DNA of 32,906 bases from positions 1 to 32,906 of the forward strand of contig DASQMI010000087.1 of assembly GCA_035645555.1 (NCBI GenBank). The letters are read 5' to 3'. Positions within the stretch are counted from its first letter, which is position 1. Each line of letters begins with the position of its first letter. The translations under genes were made by a program, and so were the position numbers. The notes under the pieces were generated by a model. The model saw nothing but the letters and a program-made list of their open reading frames with translations, ran no database searches and was not told the origin of the DNA. This document shows, in pieces, positions 7,739-15,755 of the stretch. Origin of the DNA: Lysobacter_F sp035645555 (GTDB taxonomy: Bacteria > Pseudomonadota > Gammaproteobacteria > Xanthomonadales > Xanthomonadaceae).

Positions 7739-7826
7739 CCGCGCATGAACCGCGAGCGGCCGCGCGCTTGAAGCGTGCGCGCCTGCCCCGACTTCCTTTC
7801 CGTAAGTTCCGATGAGGCCGATTCCG

Positions 7827-9329
7827 ATGAACCGACCCTCCCGTTCGCTGGTCCTCGCCGGCGCGCTCGTGCTGGCGTTGCCGGCCGCGTGCACCGCGCA
7901 GGCACCCACGACGCCGATCGCACCACCGCCGTCGGCGACGCCGGCACCGCCGCTGGTACAGGGCCTGCCCGACTTCACCCGGCTGGTGGAGCGCGTCGGG
8001 CCGGCGGTGGTCAACATCCGCGCCGAGATCGCGCCGCGCCGCGCGCGCGGCGCCACGCCGTACGACCAGCAGATCCCGGAGATCTTCCGCCGCTTCTTCG
8101 GCGAGGAGCTGCCGTTCCCGAACGTACCCGGACCGGACGCGCGCGGCGGCGTCTCGCTGGGCACCGGCTTCCTGATTTCCGACGACGGCTACGTGCTGAC
8201 CAACCATCACGTGGTGGCCGGCGCTGACGAAATCACCGTGCTGCTGTCCGACCGCCGCGAACTGAAGGCCAAGCTGATCGGCGGCGACGAACAGTACGAT
8301 GTCGCGCTGCTCAAGGTCGAAGGCAAGGGGCTGCCGTTCCTGCGCGCCGGCAACGCCGGTCTGGTCAAGCCGGGGCAGTGGGTGATCGCGATCGGTTCGC
8401 CGTTCGGGCTCGACCATTCCGTCACCGCCGGCATCGTCAGCGCCACCGGCCGCGCCAATCCGTACTCCGGCCAGCAGTACGTGCCGTTCATCCAGACCGA
8501 CGTGGCGATCAACCGCGGCAACTCGGGCGGTCCGCTGCTCAACACCAGCGGCGAGGTGATCGGTATCAACTCGCAGATCTTCTCCAACTCCGGCGGCTAC
8601 ATGGGCGTGAGCTTTGCGATCCCGATCGATCTTGCGATGAACGCGGCCGAGCAGCTGCGCGCCACCGGCAAGGTCAGCCGCGGCCTGCTCGGCGTCAACG
8701 TGCAGGGCATCAGCTCGGAGATGGCGCAGGCGCTCGACCTGCCGGATACCCGCGGCGCGCTGGTGTCGGGCGTGTCGCCCGGCAGCGCGGCGGAGAAGGC
8801 CGGCATCCAGCGCGGCGACGTGATCCGCGCGGTCAACGGCCGCCTGGTCAACGCATCCAGCGACCTGCCGCCGCTGATCGGCGCGCAGCGTCCGGGCACG
8901 CGGGTGGCGGTGACGGTACTGCGCGACGGCCGCGAGCGCGAGCTCAACGTGGTGCTCGACGCCGCGGAGGAGACCACCGCGGTGCCGACCGCCGACGGTC
9001 GCGGTTCGCCGGACGGGGCCGAGCCAGGCGCGCCCGCCGGCCGCAACCCGCTCGGCCTGGTGGCGCAGGATCTCAACGCCGCGCAACGCCGCCAGCTCGG
9101 GCTGAACCCGGATGAGGGCGTCCGGCTGGTGCGGGTGGGCGAGGCCGCGGCCGAAGCCGGCCTGCGGCCGGGCGACATCGTGCTGGCGGTCGGCCGCCGG
9201 CCGGTCGGTAGCGCAGCCGAGCTCGACCGCGAACTGGCCGGCGCACGCCCCGGCGAGATGGTGATGTTGCTGGTGCGCAGCGGCGACGTCACCCGCTACG
9301 TGGCGGTCCGCGCCAGCGGCGAGGATTGA
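7827..9329 (+). CDS. mucD: Periplasmic serine protease MucD (DegP/HtrA family)
   Basis: A 500-residue envelope protease and chaperone for misfolded periplasmic proteins. I choose the ATG at 7827 because TGAGG (7813-7817) precedes it by nine bases; the in-frame ATG at 7812 lacks a ribosome binding site. The signal peptide covers about 1-26 (MNRPSRSLVLAGALVLALPA, then ACTAQA). The trypsin-like domain has H128 (TNHHVV), D158 (YDVALLK) and S233 (GNSGGP). Two PDZ domains follow (about 275-375 and 400-495), each with the GLxxGD-like element (AGIQRGDVIRAV, AGLRPGDIVLAV). A PAAC sequence inside the signal peptide is not a good lipobox. It closes the rpoE-rseA-mucD block, an order known from Xanthomonas. 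Confidence 0.94.
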   Translation: MNRPSRSLVLAGALVLALPAACTAQAPTTPIAPPPSATPAPPLVQGLPDFTRLVERVGPAVVNIRAEIAPRRARGATPYDQQIPEIFRRFFGEELPFPNVPGPDARGGVSLGTGFLISDDGYVLTNHHVVAGADEITVLLSDRRELKAKLIGGDEQYDVALLKVEGKGLPFLRAGNAGLVKPGQWVIAIGSPFGLDHSVTAGIVSATGRANPYSGQQYVPFIQTDVAINRGNSGGPLLNTSGEVIGINSQIFSNSGGYMGVSFAIPIDLAMNAAEQLRATGKVSRGLLGVNVQGISSEMAQALDLPDTRGALVSGVSPGSAAEKAGIQRGDVIRAVNGRLVNASSDLPPLIGAQRPGTRVAVTVLRDGRERELNVVLDAAEETTAVPTADGRGSPDGAEPGAPAGRNPLGLVAQDLNAAQRRQLGLNPDEGVRLVRVGEAAAEAGLRPGDIVLAVGRRPVGSAAELDRELAGARPGEMVMLLVRSGDVTRYVAVRASGED

Positions 9330-9338
9330 GCCCGGTTC

Positions 9339-9368
9339 GGCTGCGCCCGCCGGACGGCGGGCGCAGCC
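9339..9368 (+). terminator. Strong hairpin after mucD, probable terminator without a clear U tract
   Basis: A perfect 13-bp stem (GGCTGCGCCCGCC against its complement) closes a four-base loop (GGAC) nine bases after the mucD stop. No T run follows, so intrinsic termination is uncertain; it may protect the 3' end or act together with Rho. Confidence 0.5.
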
Positions 9369-9373
9369 GCGTG

Positions 9374-9382
9374 TGCGATAAT
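9374..9382 (+). promoter_or_regulatory. Extended -10 promoter candidate for lepA-lepB
   Basis: TGCGATAAT is an extended -10 element (TGn plus GATAAT, five of six matches) just after the mucD hairpin and about 41 bp upstream of the lepA ATG. No good -35 is present, which extended -10 promoters can tolerate. Confidence 0.5.
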
Positions 9383-9423
9383 CCCGCGTTCCCCTGATCC
9401 CGTAAGGCGGCGCGCGCGCCCGC

Positions 9424-11217
<1,794 letters not shown>

Positions 11218-11236
11218 CGCGCCCCGATTCGGCGGC

Positions 11237-11352
11237 TTGGGGATTCGGAATCGGTTGCGGGCGGGGTTGCCGCCTGCCGGACTCGACCGGCCTCTCCGGA
11301 ATGCCTAATCTCCGTCCGTTCGACTCGCCATTCCCTAATCCCGAATCTCCGG
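11237..11352. repeat. Related GATTCGG-type intergenic repeats between lepA and lepB
   Basis: The 145-bp lepA-lepB gap carries no gene. It holds GGGGATTCGGAATCGG (11239-11254) and, in the other orientation, CCATTCCCTAATCCCGAATC plus CTCCGG (11328-11352). A third, weaker copy (ATGCCTAATCTCCG) is near 11301-11314. The copies are imperfect inverted repeats of one another. Short repeats of this flavour are, to my recollection, frequent between genes in xanthomonads; they may fold in the transcript between the two co-oriented genes. Confidence 0.5.
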
Positions 11353-11362
11353 ACACCCACGC

Positions 11363-12160
11363 ATGCGCTGGTTCGAAATCGCCCTGGTCAGCCTCACCCT
11401 GTTCACCGGTGTGGTCTGGCTGCTCGACAAGCTGGTTTTTGCCAAGCGCCGCGCGGCCCAGGCCGATCGCATCGACAGCGACGGCAAGGAGCCGGCGATC
11501 ATCGATTATTCGAAGGCGTTCTTCCCGGTGCTGGCGGTGGTGCTGATCCTGCGCAGCTTCGTCGCCGAGCCGTTCCGGATTCCATCGAACTCGATGATGC
11601 CGACGCTGCTCACCGGCGATTTCATCCTGGTCAACAAGTTCACCTACGGCCTGCGGTTGCCGGTGACCAACACCAAGTTCGTCGAGATCGGCGCGCCCGC
11701 ACGCGGCGACGTGGTGGTGTTCCGCCCGCCGCAGCATCCCGAGCAGGACTGGATCAAGCGCGTGGTCGGTCTGCCGGGCGACCGCATCGAGTTCGTCGAC
11801 AACCAGCTGCTGGTCAACGGCCAGCCGGTCGAATACGACCAGGTCGGCAGCTATACCGGGACGGGCAAGGGCGCCGAGATGACGGGCGCGAGCGAGCTGA
11901 TCGAGAAATTGCCCGGGCATTCGCACCGCGTGCTGGAAACGCCGGACATCGCCTATTTCGGCGAGAGCGCCTGGGAGGTGCCGGCCGGCCACTATTTCGT
12001 GATGGGCGACAACCGTGACCGCAGCGAGGACAGCCGCGCCTGGGGCTTCCTGCCCGAGCAGAACATCCGCGGCCGCGCGTTCCTGATTTGGCTGAACTGT
12101 GAAGGCTGGTTCTGTTCCGGGGCGTTCGACACCTCCCGCATCGGTACCCGCATCCCGTAA
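11363..12160 (+). CDS. lepB: Signal peptidase I (LepB)
   Basis: A 265-residue inner-membrane serine protease that removes signal peptides from secreted proteins. Two transmembrane segments lie at about 3-24 and 52-66. The catalytic serine is S77 in FRIPSNSMMPTL, and the general base lysine is K132 in DWIKRVVGLPGD. The C-terminal conserved box is GDNRDRSEDSRAWGF. An insertion of about 50 residues between the lysine box and the last box (including a glycine-rich GSYTGTGKGAEMTG) is usual in gammaproteobacterial LepB. The usual start ATG is at 11363, with no strong ribosome binding site in the repeat-filled leader. The lepA-lepB pairing is widely conserved. Confidence 0.96.
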   Translation: MRWFEIALVSLTLFTGVVWLLDKLVFAKRRAAQADRIDSDGKEPAIIDYSKAFFPVLAVVLILRSFVAEPFRIPSNSMMPTLLTGDFILVNKFTYGLRLPVTNTKFVEIGAPARGDVVVFRPPQHPEQDWIKRVVGLPGDRIEFVDNQLLVNGQPVEYDQVGSYTGTGKGAEMTGASELIEKLPGHSHRVLETPDIAYFGESAWEVPAGHYFVMGDNRDRSEDSRAWGFLPEQNIRGRAFLIWLNCEGWFCSGAFDTSRIGTRIP

Positions 12161-12224
12161 GCTGGACGGGCCGCCCGTGCGCGGCCTTGGGGACGGTCTC
12201 ATTCGAAAACGGGGAGCAATCCAG

Positions 12225-12602
12225 ATGAAGCGTTCGCAGAGCGGCATGACCCTGCTCGGGTTTCTCATGGTCCTGGCCGTGTTGGGCGTGTTCGCCTACC
12301 TGGGCATGAAGGTGGTGCCCATGTACATCGAGTATTTCGCGGTGAAGGACGCGGCCGAGGGCATCGCGCACGAAGCTGATCCGAGCTCGCTCGATGCGAC
12401 CAAGATCGAGAATCTGTTCTTCCGTCGTCTGGACGTCAGCTACGCCGACAACGTCAAGCCGGAGAACGTGTCGATCGTGCGCAAGGAGGCCGGCTTCGTG
12501 CTCACCGTCGACTACGAGGTGCGCCGACCGCTGATCGCCAACCTCGATGTGGTCGGCCACTTCCAGTACACCAAGGAACTGAAGCGGGGCGGTGGGGACT
12601 GA
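12225..12602 (+). CDS. DUF4845 single-pass membrane protein
   Basis: A 125-residue protein of unknown role found between lepB and rnc in many gammaproteobacteria. A short N-terminus (MKRSQSGMTLLGF) looks like a type IV pilin prepilin leader (basic residues, then GMTLLGF and a hydrophobic helix, about 9-30), and the rest is a small extracytoplasmic domain. The pseudopilin resemblance is visible, but F in place of the usual GFTLIE glutamate argues against processing by PilD. GGGGAG lies a few bases before the ATG. The 3' end overlaps the rnc GTG start by eleven bases, indicating coupling to rnc. Confidence 0.85.
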   Translation: MKRSQSGMTLLGFLMVLAVLGVFAYLGMKVVPMYIEYFAVKDAAEGIAHEADPSSLDATKIENLFFRRLDVSYADNVKPENVSIVRKEAGFVLTVDYEVRRPLIANLDVVGHFQYTKELKRGGGD

Positions 12603-13272
12603 CCGGCTCGGCCATCGTTTCGCGACGCCTGCGCTGCTCGCGCAGGCGCTGACGCATCGCAGTGCCGGTACCCCGCACAACGAGCGGCTGGAGTTCCTCG
12701 GCGACGCGCTGGTCAACCTGATCGTCGGCGAAGCGCTGTACCGGCGCTGGCCGCAGGCCGACGAAGGCGCGCTCACCCGCGCCCGCGCCGAACTGGTGCG
12801 CGAATCGTCGCTGGCGGCGATCGCGCGCGCGCTGGCGCTCGGCGAGCGCCTCACCCTCGGACCCGGCGAGATGAAGTCCGGCGGCCATCGCCGCGACTCG
12901 ATCCTGGCTGATGCGCTCGAGGCCGTGATCGGCGCGATCTACCTCGATGCCGGCTTCGACGCCTGCCGCGACGTGGTGCTGCCGTGGTTCGCGGCGGCGC
13001 TGGAAGCGTTGCCGCCGCCGCACAAGGTCGGCAAGGACGCCAAGACCCGACTGCAGGAATGGTTGCAGGCGCGCGGCTGGCCGCTGCCGGCGTACACGCT
13101 GCTGAGCGAGAGCGGCGAGGAGCACGCGAAGACGTTCCGGGTCGCCTGCACGCTGGCACAGCCGGAGCTTGCGACCGAAGGCGAGGGCAGCTCACGTCGC
13201 GCAGCCGAGCAGATCGCCGCGGAGGCGGCGCTGGCGCGCCTGCGCGAGGAACAGGGCGGTCAGGCCCCGTAG
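12592..13272 (+). CDS. rnc: Ribonuclease III
   Basis: A 226-residue double-stranded RNA endonuclease for rRNA processing and mRNA turnover. The RNase III signature HNERLEFLGDAL covers 29-40 and gives metal ligands E34 and D38. The second catalytic pair is D107 and E110 in DSILADALEAVIGAIYLD. A double-stranded RNA-binding domain fills about 150-220 (KTRLQEWLQARGWPLPAY, ending SSRRAAEQIAAEAAL). A GTG start at 12592 inside the end of the DUF4845 gene gives the expected family length. The rnc-era-recO order is conserved. Confidence 0.96.
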   Translation: MGTDRLGHRFATPALLAQALTHRSAGTPHNERLEFLGDALVNLIVGEALYRRWPQADEGALTRARAELVRESSLAAIARALALGERLTLGPGEMKSGGHRRDSILADALEAVIGAIYLDAGFDACRDVVLPWFAAALEALPPPHKVGKDAKTRLQEWLQARGWPLPAYTLLSESGEEHAKTFRVACTLAQPELATEGEGSSRRAAEQIAAEAALARLREEQGGQAP

Positions 13273-13314
13273 CGCGTCATTGCCCTGCCACGCCGGGGCC
13301 CGGACAATCCGCGC

Positions 13315-14226
13315 ATGAATGAACCCTCGTCCTTCCGGGCCGGCCACGTCGCCGTGATCGGCCGCCCCAACGTCGGCAAGTCGACGCTGATCAACGCCCT
13401 GGTCGGCGCCAAGATCAGCATCGTCTCGCCGCGGCCGCAGACCACCCGCCACCGTCTGCTCGGCATCGCGAGCTTCCCGGAGGGGCAGCTGGTGCTGGTC
13501 GATACCCCCGGCATCCACCGCGACTTCGGCCGGGCCACCGCGACCGCCATGCATCGCTGGATGAACCGCGCCGCGCGCGGTGCGCTGGAGGGCGTGGACG
13601 CGGCGATGCTGGTGGTGCAGGCCGGCCGTTGGGACGACGCCGACACGCTCGCCTACGACACGCTCAGGCAGGCGGGGTTGCCGGTGCTGCTGGTGGTCAA
13701 CCAGGTCGACCGGATCAAGGACAAGGCGGCGCTGTTGCCGTACCTCGCCGAGGTGGCGAACGGCCGCGACTTCGCCTCCGTGCATCCGGTGTCGGCGCTC
13801 AAGCGCAAGGGGCTCGAGCCGCTGGTGCGCGACGTGCTCGCGTTGCTTCCGGTGCAGGACGCGCTGTACCCCGAGGACGAGATCACCGACAAGAGCCAGC
13901 GCTTCCTCGCTGCCGAACTGGTGCGCGAGCAGCTGATGCGCCAGCTCGGCGACGAACTGCCGTACGCGACCACGGTGGAGATCGAGCGTTTCGAGGAAGA
14001 GGGCCGGCTCGCGCGCATCGCCGCGGTGATCTGGGTCGAACGCGACGGCCAGAAGGCGATCGTGATCGGCAAGGGCGGCGAGCGCCTGCGCGAGATCGGC
14101 AGCAAGGCGCGCGTGCAGATGGAGCAGCTGTTCGGCCGCAAGGTGTTCCTGGAAACATGGGTTCGTGTGCGCGAGGGCTGGAGCGACGACGAAGCGGCGC
14201 TGCGCGCGTTCGGCTACACCGACTGA
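13315..14226 (+). CDS. era: GTPase Era, 30S ribosome assembly
   Basis: A 303-residue GTPase that binds the 3' end of 16S rRNA during small-subunit maturation. G1 is GRPNVGKST (16-24), the switch I effector region PQTTRHR (41-47), G3 DTPG (63-66), and G4 NQVD in VVNQVDRIKDK. The C-terminal KH domain includes the GxxG loop IGKGGERLREIG and the closing ELFGRKVFLETWVRV-like segment. The ATG lies 42 bp after the rnc stop. Confidence 0.97.
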   Translation: MNEPSSFRAGHVAVIGRPNVGKSTLINALVGAKISIVSPRPQTTRHRLLGIASFPEGQLVLVDTPGIHRDFGRATATAMHRWMNRAARGALEGVDAAMLVVQAGRWDDADTLAYDTLRQAGLPVLLVVNQVDRIKDKAALLPYLAEVANGRDFASVHPVSALKRKGLEPLVRDVLALLPVQDALYPEDEITDKSQRFLAAELVREQLMRQLGDELPYATTVEIERFEEEGRLARIAAVIWVERDGQKAIVIGKGGERLREIGSKARVQMEQLFGRKVFLETWVRVREGWSDDEAALRAFGYTD

Positions 14227-14238
14227 CGCGCGACCGCC

Positions 14239-14979
14239 GTGCGCTATCTCGGCCAGCCCGCATTCGTGCTGCATACCCGCCCGTGGCGCGAGACCAGCCT
14301 GCTGGTCGAGGTGCTGAGCTTCGAGCACGGCCGGATCGGCCTGGTCGCACGCGGTGTGCAGGGCGTGAAGCGGCATGCGCTACGCGCGGCACTGCAGCCG
14401 CTGCAGCACATCCGCTTCGATGCCGTGCAGCGCGGCGAGCTCGCCACGCTGAGCGCCGCCGAGGCGCTGGATGCCGCACCGCGCCTGGCCGGCGAGGCCA
14501 TGCTGGCGGCGTTCTACCTCAACGAGCTGACCCTGCGGCTGGCGCCGCGCCACGATCCGGTGCCGGAATTGTTCGCGGCGTATGCGCGCGCACGCGCGCG
14601 CCTGGGCAGCGACGAGCCGCTGGCGTGGACGCTGCGCCGGTTCGAGCGCGATCTGCTGGAGGCGATCGGCGTGGGCCTCGACTGGAGCAGCGATGCCGAC
14701 GGCCGCGCGATCGACCCGGCCGCGCGTTACCGGCTCGATCCGGAGCACGGACCGCGCCGCCTGCTCAGCGACCGTGGGCAGGACGAACGCAGCCAGGCGG
14801 CGACCGGACGCGCGCTGCTGGCGCTCGCCGCCGACACGCAGCCGGAAGGCGAGGATCTCGTCAGTCTGCGCCTCGCGCTGCGCCCGCTGCTGGCGCATTA
14901 CCTCGGGCCGCGCGGGCTGAAATCGTGGACCATGCTGGGCGAGCTCGCCCGCACGATCGCGCCGCGCGACGAGCGCTGA
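14239..14979 (+). CDS. recO: DNA repair protein RecO
   Basis: A 246-residue recombination mediator that with RecR loads RecA onto SSB-coated DNA. The N-terminal OB-fold (about 1-80) has FVLHTRPWRETSLLVEVLS and GRIGLVARGVQG. The helical C-terminal domain includes AFYLNELTLRLAPRHDP and the LRRFERDLLEAIGVGL segment. The zinc-finger cysteines found in some RecO proteins are absent, as in E. coli. GTG at 14239 is chosen because it gives the conserved N-terminus 12 bp after era. It ends eight bases before a REP element that separates it from a convergent gene. Confidence 0.94.
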   Translation: MRYLGQPAFVLHTRPWRETSLLVEVLSFEHGRIGLVARGVQGVKRHALRAALQPLQHIRFDAVQRGELATLSAAEALDAAPRLAGEAMLAAFYLNELTLRLAPRHDPVPELFAAYARARARLGSDEPLAWTLRRFERDLLEAIGVGLDWSSDADGRAIDPAARYRLDPEHGPRRLLSDRGQDERSQAATGRALLALAADTQPEGEDLVSLRLALRPLLAHYLGPRGLKSWTMLGELARTIAPRDER

Positions 14980-14986
14980 AGCCGCC

Positions 14987-15010
14987 GTAGGAGCGGCTTC
15001 AGCCGCGATC
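14987..15010. repeat. REP element (GTAG-headed palindrome) between convergent genes
   Basis: GTAGGAGCGGCTTCAGCCGC, continuing GATC, forms a short stem (GCGGC/GCCGC) around a TTCA loop with the 5' GTAG head typical of REP sequences mobilised by RAYT transposases. The same unit occurs twice near 24839-24902. Here it spans the 3' end of the receiver-Hpt gene, providing its last three codons and TGA stop on the minus strand. Confidence 0.85.
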
Positions 15011-15727
15011 CGATCCCGCGGCGAACGCGGCCTCGGTGTCGGCGGCGGCATCGTGGAAGTCGCGCAGCGCGATCGCATCGCGCGGGGCGGCGTGAAGCCG
15101 TTCGACCGCCGCTTCCAACCGCGCCGCGCCGACGAAACCGCAGCTGGCGCGCAGGCGGTGTAGCACCGCGCGCAGCGCGTCGCCATCGCCGTTGCGGGCG
15201 GCATCGTCGACCGCCGCGCGTGCGGCCGGCAGTTCGGCACGGAACAGCGCGCGCAGCGCCGACACGTGCTGCGCGGAACCGAGCGCGCGCTGGGCTTTCG
15301 CATCGTCGAGCACCGGCAGCTTGCCGTCCATCCGCGTCGCCTCCGTCGGCGCGGCGAGTGCCGGCAAGTAACGCCGCACTGCGCCCTGCAGCTCCGCCGC
15401 CGACAGCGGCTTGATCAGCACTTCGGCGAAGCCGGCCGCGATCAGCGCATCCAGCAGCGCCTTCTCCCGCGCGGCGGTGTGCGCCAGCGCCGGCACGCCG
15501 GGCTGCAGCGCACGTAGCCGCGCGAGCAGGGTGGCGCCATCGCCGTCGGGCAGGTGCGCGTCGATCAGCCACAGCGCGAACGTCCCGTCATCGAGCGCGG
15601 TGCACGCGCCAGCCGCGGATGCGACCGGCACCACCGCAGCCGGGAGGGCGGCGAGCGCGTCCTGCATGAACGCAGCACTCACGGGATCGTCCTCGACCAG
15701 CAGCAGGCGGGGGTGGGCTGACGTCAT
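14999..15727 (-). CDS. Orphan receiver-Hpt phosphorelay protein
   Basis: A 242-residue cytoplasmic two-domain protein. The N-terminal receiver (about 5-122) has acidic residues E12/D13/D14, phospho-acceptor D56 in LWLIDAHLPDGDG, T84, and K106 in VLIKPLS. The C-terminal domain (about 145-235) looks like a histidine phosphotransfer domain, with H190 in VLHRLRASCGFVGA. There is no DNA-binding or enzymatic output, so it probably shuttles phosphate between other kinases and regulators. No kinase is adjacent. The ATG at 15727 is chosen over longer frames because the receiver's first strand begins right after it. The final residues (DRG) and the stop are encoded by a REP element. Its start lies only 28 bp from the divergent YdbH-like gene. 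Confidence 0.85.
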   Translation of the reverse strand: MTSAHPRLLLVEDDPVSAAFMQDALAALPAAVVPVASAAGACTALDDGTFALWLIDAHLPDGDGATLLARLRALQPGVPALAHTAAREKALLDALIAAGFAEVLIKPLSAAELQGAVRRYLPALAAPTEATRMDGKLPVLDDAKAQRALGSAQHVSALRALFRAELPAARAAVDDAARNGDGDALRAVLHRLRASCGFVGAARLEAAVERLHAAPRDAIALRDFHDAAADTEAAFAAGSDRG

Positions 15728-15755
15728 GCCGGCAGGCTCTCGGTATGCTGGGGCG

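Noticed and set aside
7812..7826. Upstream ATG for mucD at 7812
   Set aside because: No ribosome binding site stands before it, while TGAGG is well placed for 7827; the signal peptide starts properly at 7827.
7861..7895. MucD as a lipoprotein (cysteine after LPAA)
   Set aside because: The residues before the cysteine (PAA) do not fit the lipobox well, and AQA a few residues later is a normal signal peptidase I site.
12161..12224. GGCCGC...GCGGCC hairpin between lepB and DUF4845
   Set aside because: Only six bp, no T run, and easily found by chance at this GC content.
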